DNA of 64,000 bases from Lepidodermella squamata (taxonomy: Eukaryota; Gastrotricha). The notes beneath the pieces were generated by a model, which saw only the letters and a program-made list of their open reading frames with translations, was not told where the DNA came from and ran no database searches. The stretch lies in assembly GCA_047495785.1 (NCBI GenBank), contig JBLDXI010000009.1, positions 3,968,001-4,032,000 of the forward strand, read 5' to 3'. A program made the position numbers and the translations under genes. Positions 22,181 through 34,473 of the stretch are shown piece after piece. Every line of letters starts with the position of its first letter. The first letter of the stretch is position 1.

Positions 22181-23779
22181 TGATTATTTCAATATATTTC
22201 TTTAAGCTGGCTGGTTTTATCGGGTGTCCTACTTGACCAGCGAGTTGATAGCGGCGGTTCCAGTCGAAATGGTTAGTGATTCATTCAATAATGCCGATGT
22301 TCGAAATTTCTTGCGCGAGTATAAAACCAGCCAAATGACACGGGCTGTGTTCAAATTCCTCGATTCAGGCCGAGATTTACCCGGCTTGATAGCCTGATAT
22401 TAATAAAAAGCAGCAACATATGGATGTCTGATAATGGCGATCGTTAAACTTTTACGACGGCTTAATTAAATGCTAATTTTCCTCCTCCATTTTTAATTCA
22501 AGTGATGGCTGTAGTAAATCATGAACTTGAGAATTCTCGGTGATCTCGCGTGACATTTTCGTAATGATACATTTACCATGCTGCGTATTATCATAATATT
22601 TGCCTACTTTATTGGCCTGGAACCCACCGCATCACAGCACCGAGTTTATTATCGCCGATGAATTTATTATAACGTTTCGTACTTGAATTTTCAGCTGTAA
22701 AAGTTCCGCCGCCGCCAACACGCGATATTTCGATGCCAGAGAGCCACAAAATCGAACGCGTATATATCATGGAGAAACACACATCATACAACTACATGTA
22801 AGAAGGGCAAAAATCGATGAATAGCGCGAGCGCTCGGTTTTGTGTCTCGCGCCGCTGCGTCGTCGATTTTACATTTTACACACACACACACAGACAGAGC
22901 GCGCGCGGCGAAATCGATCGCGCGAAATTCGCCCGTCCCGCGCTTTTTTGCGTTATTATTATTACTACTATTATTTGATATACACACATAAAAACTCGCC
23001 GAATTTCGCTCGGCTCCCTTTCTCTCTTGATGAACGATAATAATAATAGTAGAAATAATAGAGGAATCGCGAGTTTTTCGCCATCGGGTCGGCTATGTAT
23101 GCGATATTTTTTCGCCGCCGCGGCTTCGATGATGGCGAAAGCTCCTTTTTCCTCTCCCGCTATCGCTTGCTGTCGTCAAACATGGCACAAATTTTTACAT
23201 ACGCATCGCCACGTTCTATTTATATATTATTTCGCTAATACTTTTATATTCGGGAAAAAACTGCGCAGAGAAAAAGCCTCGGCCAATCGAGAATCCCCCT
23301 AATACAAATATCGCCCTTTTATATTCTAACCTTTGCCATATTCTCATTTGACGATGATAAAAAATATGCATCATACGTTTGTCTGGTAAACTTGTCGAAT
23401 ATGCATAATATAGATTAAATTGTGCGAACCGCTCGATTTTTTATTATTACTGGCCTTTATATATTGATCAACTCTGGCCCATCTTCAATTCTTCCAAAAA
23501 AAAACCCGGGGAAAAATAGTAATACAAACACTAATTTGTGCCATGATTGAAGATATTTTTTCTGATTATTATATACATGACGTGTTTGAAACAAAATGTT
23601 ATTATTATATAGGGTTGTTTTGTTTTTAATTTTTTTCCTTCGTGCGCTTTCTTCTGCTTAAATTGATAATTATTTGATAAAATCATCGCCGTGATCATAA
23701 AGGCGACTAAATATTGTAAACCTACCTTCCGAAAAATCACCACATCACCACCACTACTACTACTACTACCACTACTAAA
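22181..23779. other. Upstream region of complexin
   Basis: No exon is identified with confidence. A CA microsatellite lies at about 22875-22891 and the 22800-23300 stretch is locally richer in CpG. A short inverted pair (ggctggttttat / ataaaaccagcc) lies at about 22207-22218 and 22321-22332. It probably contains the complexin promoter and 5' UTR. Confidence 0.35.
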
Positions 23780-26619
23780 ATGACGAGTTTCATCATTAAG
23801 CAAATGGTTGGCAGCAAGTTGGATTCCGTAAAAGGTACCCGTAATTCGTAAAACAAAACAAAACTACGTGAACCCCCTGTTACTGTGTTAATTTTATATT
23901 ATAACATTTAAATATTGTGGATTTTACACTTCATTTAGCTGATTAATTTTAATTTCCAACGCGCAAATTCGATAGACTTTTTTACACATATACATAGTTG
24001 AATTCTCTCATCGTGTCACCCTAGTTCTAGTTCCAAACAGCACCAAGTGAACTCTTCTAAAAACTGTAGAAAACAAAAGCTAAAAAAATTACTAGGTCCT
24101 GTTTAAAAAGTCAAATTTTCATTTTAAGTTCACCTAATACCCATTATTCAACTGTCTAATGTCACCTTAATTTCCTGTAATTAATTTGCACAGACGCTGG
24201 AGCTGGTAAGACTAATATACTATAAGTACCTGTCATGTCCTGAATTGCGTTCTCGAAAAGAATTTGAAAATCAAAATCCCGAAAAACTTTCATGTTTTGA
24301 AGACGATTAATTTTCACTGAAAAAAAATAATTTGCGAAATGACTAGACCCCACCCGTTAGGTGGTTTGATATGCAGTTTAAGTTATGATTATTTATTTCA
24401 ATAATAGCGTGCATTTGTGTGATAATGAATTTTCATTTTTTATATCATTTTCGTAAAATGCGTGCCGTGCTCGACTATATAATAAAGTGTGAAAAATCAA
24501 GATTATAATATAAATCGAAAATTCTGCCTAAATTTTAGGATCGCTATATAGGATAAAAGGCTGTCGGCTTCAAAATTGATTTGCAATTTTATGGCGGCTT
24601 GTTTTGATACATTTTTCTAGGGGCATTTTTTTTCTTCATATATTCATTTTTTCATCTGCCTGAGATGTGGAATTTATCGTAAAAAAACAACTGCATTTTT
24701 TTGCGCGCTGAAATCACGCAATATGCGATAAAAAATTAATCGCACGCACAGGAAAAAAGCGTCGCAAGTGCGCGCGCTCAAAAAATCTAGTATTTCTGTT
24801 ATAATTAGTAATGAATTGCCAGTAATTTATTTCTCCTATGATTTTTCTTATAATTTTGAGAGCTCGATTGCAATTAGTCGTTTTCAGTTCATATTTTTTC
24901 ATTGCTAGGATCAAAAATGATAGAAAAATCATGTTTTTTCCCCCGATCTCTCCCATTCCACTAATCATTTTCAATTAAATATTGGTATTTTTGATTTTTT
25001 GCGTGCTTTTTAATTCGAACCTGTGACCTTGTGTAACTAACTAACCGTCGATGATGTGTTTAACAACTTGAAACAAAAAGACTCGTTTTATATGTGTAGA
25101 GGCATCGGAATTGTACAATTTAAATTTTATCACCACCACGCTAAGTTAATCCCACTCTACTACTACTACTACTACTAATCTTGTTTGGTGTTTGGTGTGT
25201 CCGCAATCACAACCGTGAAATATGATGTTCGCATCACTCACAGGTGCTGTTGGCGGCGACGGCAAGGAAGGCGGCGAGGAGGCGGCCGCCGGCGGTGAGG
25301 ATCCCGAGTTGGCCGAACAGCGCCGGCTCGAGGAAGAGGCGCGCCAGGAGAAGCACCGCAAGGCCGAGGAGGAGCGCGAGAAAATGCGCGCCGGAATCCG
25401 TGAAAAAGTTAGTGAAAACACATTTCTTTGGCAATTTTCACCCTTAACATTTTTACAATTGTTAATTTCTTTTTCCAATTTTTCCCCAACTAACAACAGT
25501 TCAAAATTCAAAAGAAGGAAGAGATCGATTACTCGAATCCTAACAGCTTAGGCCGGAGGAAAAACCCCGGCGAAGAGGGTTAATATTTTATTCAAATTTA
25601 TCACTATCGTTTTGTACCCTTGATTTGTCTTGTCTTTTGTTGTGTTATTGAACCTTTCCATTGTATAATGCTGATATAACTAATTCCTTAGGGTTGAGGC
25701 TGTAGGAACCCCTGAAAAATAGACTCCATATTCCGATAATCGAGGCAAGATTTAGATTTTAAAAGTGGCATAGGACTTGAAAGGAATATGATTCCCATCT
25801 CGCTAATATTCGAAATAGGTATCCAATGCAAAACGAGAAATTAAGGGGAATAGGATTATGTATAGGAATAGGGATAGGGATAGGGATAGGACTAGGGATA
25901 GGAGGGATAGGGATAGGGTTAATTCTAGGGACAGGAACAAGGCTAGGGATAAGAATAGGCAAAGGAATAGGAACGTGAATCAAGGGATACAAGAGCCTTA
26001 ATCCGGTTGGCTATAGTTCTAGGTTCTTTGGGATAATGTAGGTGAGCTGGTTCTAGATTCCACTTTCCCCATGCTTCGTTTTTTTGCATTTTTTTAATCA
26101 TTTTTTACGCCGTTTTTCTGTTCAAGCATGCAATCAATAGCGGTAGTTGCGCTAACGAAAAAACAAGCCTGTTAACAGTGAAGGCTAGTCCAAATTTGGT
26201 TGCCGGTAACCTCAAACTTGGAGAAATCGGTGGGGATAACAATGAGGAAGAGGACGATTATGGCTACGATAACAAAGGACTTCGCGAAAGCCAGCAGCAG
26301 AGTTGCTTCAGCTATATTTGCTGTTGCTGCGGCTTTTGAATCTTTTGAATTTTCTGGTTGAGGGAAATATCGCAACTATCGCTTTTGATGTAATTTTCCT
26401 ATATATAGTCTCGTCCTATCGATGTGCTTTCGTGTAATTGATTGAATAAATCAAATAATTTTGGTAAATTTTTTAGCACCCCCTCAAAGCGCACTATCTG
26501 GGCCTATGCCGACAAATTTGAACGAAGCGACTGATCGGCTGAAAGCGATCGGCGGTGAACTTGGTGGCAAGCTGTCAGGCGTTGCCGGCCAGGCGACCGA
26601 AAAGTGCTCCATCCAGTAA
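23780..26619 (+). CDS. cpx: Complexin (SNARE-binding regulator of exocytosis), CAAX form
   Basis: Exons 23780-23834, 25244-25407, 25500-25578 and 26477-26619 encode about 146 residues. Exon 1 gives MTSFIIKQMVGSKLDSVKG, the invertebrate complexin N-terminus. Exon 2 gives the accessory helix and start of the central helix (ELAEQRRLEEEARQEKHRKA, then EEEREKMRAGIREK), which binds the assembled SNARE bundle. Exon 3 continues KFKIQKKEEIDYSNPNS. The last exon has an amphipathic segment (LNEATDRLKAIGGELGGKL) and ends CSIQ, a CAAX box expected to be prenylated and to anchor the protein on synaptic vesicles. Introns 1 and 3 are long (1,409 and 898 bp) for this window. An alternative last exon lies in intron 3 (separate entry). 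Confidence 0.9.
25844..25985. repeat. GGGATA-type hexanucleotide minisatellite in complexin intron 3
   Basis: Imperfect tandem units of ggataggg/ggaatagg run for about 140 bp, most regular at 25867-25915. It is intronic and non-coding. The G-rich strand is the transcribed sense strand. Confidence 0.8.
26179..26339 (+). CDS. cpx: Candidate alternative last exon of complexin with a cysteine-cluster C-terminus
   Basis: After acceptor gttaacag, 161 nt are open in the phase left by exon 3 (25578): G plus TG gives Val, then 51 more codons and a stop at 26337-26339. The product is acidic in the middle (GGDNNEEEDDYGYDN) and ends SCFSYICCCCGF. This is a cluster of five cysteines, a likely S-palmitoylation anchor in place of the CAAX box. 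An AATAAA at 26445-26450 lies just downstream and before the CAAX exon, as expected for an alternative terminal exon. The splice is inferred from sequence only. Confidence 0.6.
26445..26450 (+). terminator. Poly(A) signal for the alternative complexin terminal exon
   Basis: A canonical AATAAA lies 106 bp after the alternative stop codon and 27 bp before the CAAX exon. It would separate the two transcript ends. Confidence 0.45.
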
Positions 26620-27867
26620 CTGACACACAAACACCTCAACTACGCGGCTTCGTAATAACTGACTCGTAACTTATAAGCTAAAACAATATTACTCTCTGAA
26701 TGTGTTTTCTTTTTTTTTGAAATTAAAAAAAATTATAATAATATCGAAAAAAGGCGGGAAATTTTTCAAAACGGTGAAAAAACTGCCACAACCGTTATAT
26801 ATCATCGAGAGGCGAGAGGATAGCTCGTTACATCATATTAATCGTTTGTTTGTTAACACGCGTCTTTAGAAATGGTTGTTATAGGGGATGATGAAAGTGA
26901 GTTTGCGATTTTATTGATATTTCATTCAAGAAACGATGCGATTGGACGTAATGGAAGCTTATGTTCTTATTCTACTAATAATGAAGAAGCGCATCAGATT
27001 GTTTTCATTTCGACCCTTACCTAGCTTCATAACAGGCCTGCGCTCCCTAATATCATTGATGTTTTTCTCCCGAATTAATTAATTTGATTAATCCATCGTA
27101 ATCCTCTCAACCTGGAAAAAGGCCTTTTTATTGCGATTTTTATTAAGTCAGCTAAAAGAAATCTCGCTCTCGGCTCGATGTTATTTCTCTCTTTTTTATA
27201 ATCTCGACTCATGTTTTCTAAAAATCGGGACATACGCTGTGGTATCAACGATGGCTGTCTTAAAACACGGCCTCGTTGTACAGAAAAAATAATATTGCAT
27301 AAAATACAAGTTGTGGTTAAATTTATACCTACGAATGATAAGACCTTGGAATGATGTATGCATTTTATAGAAGATATCTCAAGGGCGCGGCTAGCTATAA
27401 TTATTCCAGTTTTAACTAATAATTAATATATCAATGTGCGCTTTACGTGTGGAAAAAAACTTGAACCTATATTAATCACGTGATTTCGATCTTCCGTTAC
27501 TAAACATTTCACTTCAAAATACCAGCTTTGAAGATGGAAAGAATGCACCGTTCACTTTATTACTATACTTGTTGCATGTTATTTCGCCCTAGATATTTAT
27601 ACATGAAAAAAAATCTTATAAACTCTGGTGTCTCGATGATGAAAAAATTCGAAAAAAAAATTAACGGATCTTACAATAAAAAGGATGAGACGAAACACGA
27701 TTCTCTGTTTTTTTATTTCCGAAGACATGCAGTTTTCAAGCAACAACGCAAAACTTCGAGTCACAACAGTTTAATAGTAAGAAATTAGGAAAATTTTGAA
27801 AAAAGAGCTATTAACAGCATGCATAAATTTTCATGATGATTGATTTTCGGAAAAATACTGCTACATT
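26620..27867. other. Convergent intergenic region after complexin
   Basis: This is the 3' flank of complexin (plus) and of the minus-strand gene that ends at 27868. It is AT-rich, with an AATAAA near 27674 on the plus strand. A short open frame at 27528-27788 has no family resemblance. No other feature is supported. Confidence 0.4.
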
Positions 27868-30800
27868 TTAAAACGGCGTCGGGGCTGTTCTAGGCCACAG
27901 CCTGCGGGGCATGCAACCGTGGAAACAAGCCACAGGCGCTTGGCCGTTACTTGCTGGGCTCGCCGCGTTGCCATTCTGCGCCGTGAACAGCCGCGACCTA
28001 TGCTGTTGTACGCTGTTCGCATTTTCGGGCCAATCATCGACCAGGCTGAGCCAAGTTTCCGCCCCGAACGGGATCGGGTACGCCCGGCTTGAGGTTGTTA
28101 CATCGCTGTCGCCGGAAGACGGCGCGACGCCACGTTTTCGCCTCCGGCCTTTTCGGTGGCTTGAACGGCCGGGCGTGTCCACAGCAGACGGGTCGCTATC
28201 AGCCGAAATCGAACGGTGGTAACTAGCACGGTAGTCAACATCAGCTGAAAATTTTAAAGATTAGCTATTGAAACATCTAAAAATTTCACGCCTTACTTTG
28301 ACTATCTGACGACTCTTGAGAGATGGTTGAAACGTTGAAATCAGCAGTTTTCGACAGCAAAATGTAGACTATTGACTTCAGTTGGTAAAAAATAGGCTGA
28401 GACCGATATTCTCTGACCAGCCAGCTTATTCTTTCTTCATCAGTAATCGAGTCTAGGGTAGTTTTAGCCGCGTTGTTTGCCGACGAGTGAAGCTGTTGTT
28501 CGAATAGCAACTGAACATTTTGAAAATCAGACTCCAATTGGCGAGCGCCGAATGGCGAAAATTTGACGCGGTTATCAACAATGAATTTTAGCCATTGGGT
28601 GAACAGCGAATTGACGCAATCGAAAAGCATGTATGCGGCGAAATTCGAAACAGCGGCAGGATTTTTAGGCGACATTACCATGGTTAATAGAGGTTGAGAA
28701 TATGTGTTCAAGCAACCTCGGAAGAGACCAGTTGAGTACGGGTTAGGTTGGCCGGAAAATGCCACTTCAAAACGAAAATAAATGATAAATTTTCAAAAAA
28801 ATGTAAATTGAACTAACGATAATTGACAGAAGTCTTATCATCCGGAATTTTCGACCGCTGATTTGCGGATTTTTTGCGCCAATTAGCCGTCGACCCTTGC
28901 GGCATGTTTCCAGCGAGATAAGCTGTTACATCATTACCTAATCGATCAAGGAACAAGCGGCGGTGTGTATCTGAGATTTTTTCGACGTTAGTTAACAATG
29001 CAGATAGAATGCTGATTTCGTTTGCGATTTCTGGAGATTGCGAATTAGCCTCCGATATTTCGACTTTTAGTTTGACGAGAGTAGACTTATAATGAGGTAA
29101 TAGTACCTGGAATAAGTTCATTTTTTATCTAATATTTGCCAACTATTTTCAACTTACAGCTGTATCTGATAAGATTGTCATAAAATTTGGATAGTTTTTT
29201 CTGGCTAAAAATAAGCCAGCTCGGGATGTAACGAAGTGTCGATAGAAGTCTATCAAGGAACGAAATGTAGAAAGTTTCAACCGGATAATTTGTTGCAGAG
29301 AAGACAGAGGAATTGCTTTGCTTGAAATAGAAGTTGATTTTGCGATTTCTGACCCAGCGCGGTACAAACGGGCGCCAATAGTTGTCATACACCCTGGGGC
29401 TTGCTTGTCGTCGCCGTCGACGAATGACAAGCGATCTTCTTGCATAGAATTTGAAACTGAATCTACTATTGCATTACATTGCAGTTCACTGGACCGAAGT
29501 AGAGCTGATGATAACACTAAGCCGAGCAGTTCTCGCGGGGGGCCATGTATAGCATCTAAATAATTTCGATTCGATTTACTTAAAAGATATAAAATTGATC
29601 GAACGCTTACCTCCTTCAAGAATATTGACCAATAACATACATGATTTTCTCATTTGACGCCAATTCAACGACCACTGCGCAGAATCCTTAGCTTGATAAT
29701 TCATGGCGAACAAACATCGTCCGAGAATAGCAGATTTTAAACGTCCAAAGAACCATTTTGAATAAGCAGATTCAAGGCGGTTACGAACACCGCTGTCCAC
29801 TGAATCGACCCAAATAACGCTTTTCGATCGGCGGCCATTTCTACTGCCAGTCGCCGTAGGTGGTCGCGAAGAATTAATCTCCCTAGTAGCATCCTCGATT
29901 GTTGATGTCTCGTCATCTTCGTTCATAATTGAGTCCATGCTGATTGACTTTCGCAACGATTTCTTTGAGAGGGCTTGCACAAATCCCGTAGATTGGGAAA
30001 AGCAGTCAATAAGTGATCTCGCAATCTTCACCTCGTTTTCTACCAAATAAAAGCATTCAGACTGAAATTGCTTTGCCAATAGCGTAACCGGCAGTCGTTC
30101 GTTATTCTTCTCATCTCTGAAGCTGATCGTTTCCTCTTCCGAATCGACAGAGGAGTTGTCGATTTCAGATAACCGCGATTTTTGAGTAGACGAGGTAAGG
30201 GATGGATTCAGCAAGTTTTGCAACGTCATTATCATTTTGTTGGCTATCAACTGAGCTCTAACGTCGGCAAAACAATTCAAGGCTTTCGAGAGCGTGAGGG
30301 AAGCTGAAGGTTCTAGTAGAATCGTGTATATTCCTGCCATGGATGTTGCGCATCCGTGGATCGGTAGCGTTTTAGTAAGAAGTGTAGAATCGGGAATGTT
30401 TTCTGACAATGCGGCAGATACGAAGGATTGCTTCAGCGAACCAGATTGTATGAGCTTTTCAACAGTATCAACTGATGAGACAATATTATGCAAATCTTGC
30501 AGCCCGAGGGAAACATCGATGAGGTAAGGGAGTATCCCGACCGTTTCACGGACGTATAGACGAAGCCAATACAACGAGGAAATAAGGAGGCATGCAATTT
30601 GATGTAAAATGTACTGCAGCTCTACCCTGTCCGAGAAAAGACCGCTAAGTCTGACACGCTCCGCTGACAGAGTATGAAATTTTGAACAGCTTTCCTCGAC
30701 ACTCTGCGGCACTTTCGATACGTAAGCTGTGACATTGTCGAGAGCCCTGCGGTATTGCTCGCTTTCAAGCGAATTGCCCAGCGATTGCTTAAGGCTCAAC

Positions 30801-30922
30801 TGCTTGGCGGCAGCAGTTTTCAAAGATTCAAAGAGTTCATTTACTTGTTCATAAAGGTCACTGGCTTCGCAGTGCAGAGAGTAATCATTCGAATCAGGGC
30901 TGGTGTCTGACGCCAATATCAT
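27868..30922 (-). CDS. Large helical protein, tentatively CCDC142-like
   Basis: Five exons (30922-29611, 29555-29158, 29106-28818, 28764-28297, 28244-27868) join in phase to 947 residues. Introns are 51-55 bp with clean consensus. The protein is mainly alpha-helical with no signal peptide or membrane segment. The fourth exon contains AYMLFDCVNSLFTQWLKFIV and SPFGARQLESDF, a pattern seen near the C-terminus of CCDC142 and reminiscent of tethering-complex (CATCHR-type) proteins. The C-terminal tail after residue 820 is polar and low-complexity with a basic patch (SSHRKGRRRKRG). The start ATG at 30922 follows a 64-codon ORF by only 9 nt. The family call is a guess from a few motifs; the exon structure is much better supported. 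Confidence 0.6.
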
Positions 30923-30931
30923 AAATCCTAG

Positions 30932-31126
30932 TCAGTGAACAAAGGCAATAATAACACCCAAAACAGCCATGAAAGCTAGGCATATACATGCTGAAATATT
31001 AACATATGACATGAGTTTCGTTGATTGGTACTCAGATGTTGCATAACACACGATTCTCGCAATATCGCCAGCGAGTTGGAGATGAAATTCATTTGCTGCT
31101 TGCTTTATACTAAATCTGATCTTCAT
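30932..31126 (-). CDS. Possible 64-residue tail-anchored membrane protein, upstream ORF of the next gene
   Basis: An ATG-initiated frame encodes a polar N-terminal half and one strong membrane segment (ISACICLAFMAVLGVIIAFV) ending two residues before the stop, the layout of a tail-anchored protein. The stop is 9 nt upstream of the ATG of the 947-residue gene on the same strand, so one mRNA could carry both frames. I do not recognise the family. It might instead be 5' UTR read by chance. Confidence 0.35.
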   Translation of the reverse strand: MKIRFSIKQAANEFHLQLAGDIARIVCYATSEYQSTKLMSYVNISACICLAFMAVLGVIIAFVH

Positions 31127-32091
31127 ACCCTAACGAAGCTACACAATTTCTCTATTCTCAGATTCTAAATCCCACCAAATTATTGCATCTTTGTAACACT
31201 TTGCTACCATATACCTAAAGCTTAGATTTCAATATGAGAGCTCAGAAAACAAGTTCACAGTCCAGTAATAGTGAAATCACTGGTTTGCGTTCTATCTTTG
31301 CTGATGACGAGTCATCAACTTCAGCTCGGACCTCGGACACCGAAGGATTGCCAAACATGTTTTATAGTAACGCACAATTATTAATCGTGCAGTTTGAATA
31401 TCACCATGTAACTGATTATTTTTACACGAATATTTTTATACGTCAACTCTAAATGGGTTTGGGCGGGCAGAGATATCAACGACTGCGAGAAGCTTGCTGG
31501 TTTTGCGGCCCTTGCCCTCTACGCTGAGTTCGATCTGCGGGATGGATGCTGGATGTTGTTTTTTTCTGCGTTCCTATTCCTAGCACTTCTCAGGCGTAGA
31601 AAATAATTATGCTGGCCTGGCTTCTCGTTTTGATGGATAATTTCCTTTTCCCATATTCATCATTGTTGTGTGGAAGTGCCTCGTGCCTCTTGCTGTAAAT
31701 TCCCTTCATGATCGTTTCATGGAACAAGGAACGGTCATGACTCTTCAATGTGTTTATGCCCTTCTCACTTGCCGTTTGCAGGTGCTCATGTTAATTCCAA
31801 ATGAGCGTGTTGGAGAGGTGCTGATGCGGATGTTCCGTCTGTAAAAATGTTTCCGCGGCGGGCGCGACAAGTGTACGATCATCTACGATCATCCTTCTTT
31901 CTTTATGCTGAGTTGTACTGTTGAAATCTTCGGAGTTAATAACATTTAATACTTCGACTGCCAATTCCTAATGCTAGTACTGACTGTTCTAGTTTTATTT
32001 TCATTTTGTTGACTCCAAATTACCTTTCTATTTTAGGTTGTATAAAAATACATAGGTATTAGCTTTCTCGGTTGTCGTTAGGTCTGCCTAA
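31127..32091. other. Divergent intergenic region before Trabid
   Basis: Promoters for the minus-strand gene and for Trabid presumably lie here. A possible 5' UTR acceptor (gtcgttag) sits at 32074-32081, just before the Trabid ATG. A 72-codon plus-strand frame at 31234-31452 is Ser/Thr-rich at first and then unremarkable. No gene is supported. Confidence 0.35.
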
Positions 32092-34473
32092 ATGGCAGAT
32101 ATTGCTCAGAAGTGGATCTGCGAAAAGTGCACTTACGAGAATTTTCCTGCAGCGACTAAATGTGTAGTTTGCGGATGCTCCGGGAGATCCGTTAGTGGTG
32201 TTGATATTTACAATCTAGCCTGTCAGCCTTCACGATCCAAATCTTCAACCAGCACTGTTCCTTCCAATGAAGATATCAAGAGATCGTCACCGCCTCCTGT
32301 TGATCAATGGGTTTGCCCAGCATGTACTCTCATGAATGGGATTTGGCTCGAAAAATGCGCGGCTTGCGATTCGGCTCGAGAGTGTCAAAATGATGAAAAT
32401 AAATCTTCCAAAACCCAAAGCGTCAAATCAAACAGTTCCAGCTCATCGCCCTCCCGACTTACTCGCCCCAGCCTCAATACTGGTGGCAACGCAGCACCAC
32501 GGCTTGCTTCTTACTTGCCGAAATGGAGATGTCCGAACTGCACGTACGATAATTTCCCCAAGTCTATGAAGTGAGTTTGCATGATTATTCAGTGAAAAAT
32601 TCAATATTTTTATAACTATAATAGATGTTCAATGTGCCAACGACCCAGATCAGCTTCAAATACTCAAGAAGCAGCTCCAGTGGCGAAAAGCGGATCCATT
32701 ATTGAGCAGGTTTCTTCTGCAGTAGGCGGCAACACCCCTGAGAGCATATCTCCTCACATATCTCCGCAAGGCTCCGTTCTCAATCTGAACGAAGCTTGCA
32801 GTAATTCTACAATAATCAACTCGAAATCACAGCAGAGTGAACTGTTGAAGTCAAGTGCGTCCAGCGCTTCCTACTCTGACGTAAGGCGTCAAATATCACC
32901 ACCTTTGCCCGCAACAGTCTCTTCCTCGTCATTATTCATCAATGCCTGCAAATCAATATGCGATGGTTCGTCTGATGAGGCAGTCAATATCTTCTTGCTT
33001 TACGGCGGCGATCCTCGTCAAAAGCTGACTGCCGTAATTTTGTTCATATTCTACTTTTTACAGCTTTTAAGCTCTCTGTATAAACAGGATGATGTTCATC
33101 AAATATTGGAGGGCGCGATGGACGACGGTTTTGTTGGCCAAACTCTTTTAGAATTAGCAGTGGCCTACAAGCGAGAGACCACAGTTCAGCTGCTTTTAAC
33201 TGCGATAGAAGCACTTCATTCACAACAGTTTGAAAGGCAGAGAAAGTCTTCAAATCAATCTTTAATGCCTCGGCGTCGCTGTGTTTTACCGTGCCAGCTG
33301 TGCCCAGATTTAGCGGGAGATGTGCGGTTTCTATTCGGCGCGGGTCTGAGGCAGGCGAAAGAAGGAGCTTTTCCTTGTTACTACTTCGCTAGGGACCCGG
33401 TCACTTTTTCTCTACCGCAAGAAATTTACTCCTTACCTGTCGCCGTGAGGAAACAGCTGCTGGAAGATATCGTCGACCAACAAGTTCAACACGAACTTGA
33501 GAGTGAGGGCGTCTTAAATTGGTGTGGCGAGGTTGTTTTTAACCTCGGAAGTCGCCTTTACGCGTTGAATAACCGTGCTGCTGGTGACTGTTTGCTCGAT
33601 TCAGTCATGCAAACAATGTGGGGCGTTATGGATCGGTCAAATGCATTGCGCCGCGCTATGGCTTCGTCTTTATACGAAGCTGAAAACGCATTCTCGCAGT
33701 GCTGGCGTAGTTACGAAACTGCGCTAAATGAGCGGCTCGGTTTCACCCTGGACGAATCTCAATGGGACTCGCTTTGGCATAAACTTCTTGATTTAGCGAG
33801 TAGTCAGGGTCAATCTCTTGAAGAACTGCATATTTTCGTCCTGGCACACGTGTTACGACGGCCAATTATCGTCTACAGCCCTAATTTTGTGAGAAGTCGC
33901 GTTTCTGGCGATAAAATTGGCGAATCGAGTTTTCAGGGCGTTTATTTGCCACTACTATGGGACCGCCAATTTTGCCATCGAAATCCGATTGCACTGGCTT
34001 ATACTTTGGGCCATTTTTCAGCCCTAGTTGCCGTCCAGTCTGAAGAGACCACGGTAGATCCGCGCGGATCCGGTGAGCGTGCTGTGTACCTGCCCCTACA
34101 AGACAGCGATGGAAAATTGTTCCCTATTCATTTTTCACCGCGAGGTCTATCGTCATCTCGTCGTTTGCTAACAGACTGGCTTGATTGCTGGAAAACATGT
34201 AGAACCAACATGTTAGTAGCCCAACAACGCCTTGACCCGCCTCCTATCGCCGTGCGCCAAATGTTGACCGATTGGCTGTCGCGATACGCTTCAACTGCTG
34301 TCGTTTCCGATCACAATAATAGCACGATTGAATCTAACGAGTCGTCCTCGCCGCTATCAGCCTCTCCGCAGTCGGTGATCAATCTTGAAAACCTGCGCCT
34401 GTCGCGTTCATCTCCACCGCCGCCGATTCAGATCATGAAAGCCAGCGATAATTTCCCGAAAAAATCCTCCTAG
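32092..34473 (+). CDS. trbd: OTU-family deubiquitinase Trabid (ZRANB1)
   Basis: Exons 32092-32570 and 32625-34473 give 775 residues. Trabid cleaves K29-, K33- and K63-linked ubiquitin chains and acts in Wnt and immune signalling in other animals. Three Npl4-type zinc fingers come first: KWICEKCTYENF, QWVCPACTLMNG and KWRCPNCTYDNF, the third split by intron 1 and completed by KCSMCQRP. An ankyrin-like ubiquitin-binding region follows (residues about 300-400), then the OTU domain with catalytic Cys482 in NRAAGDCLLDS and His623 in TLGHFSALV, plus THxF-type HIFVLAHVLRRPIIVYS. The length is close to the human enzyme. An odd in-frame hydrophobic decapeptide (VILFIFYFLQ) in the ankyrin region has exact GT-AG ends and may be a 30-nt intron, which would make the protein 765 residues. 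Confidence 0.95.

Noticed and set aside
25146-25551. Frames overlapping complexin exon 2 on both strands, and the ORF extending past 25407
   Set aside because: The minus-strand frame is antisense to a charged helix, and the plus-strand extension simply reads into intron 2 after a consensus donor.
25844-25985. Interstitial telomeric repeat
   Set aside because: The GGGATA-type unit does not match common animal telomere units (TTAGGG, TTAGG, TTAGGC) and is irregular; treated as a minisatellite.
27528-27788. 86-codon plus-strand frame after complexin
   Set aside because: AT-rich codons, Lys/Tyr/Phe-rich composition typical of random AT sequence, no motif.
31234-31452. 72-codon plus-strand frame upstream of Trabid
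   Set aside because: Ser/Thr-rich start but no donor in phase, no homology recognised and no link to the Trabid ATG; could be chance.
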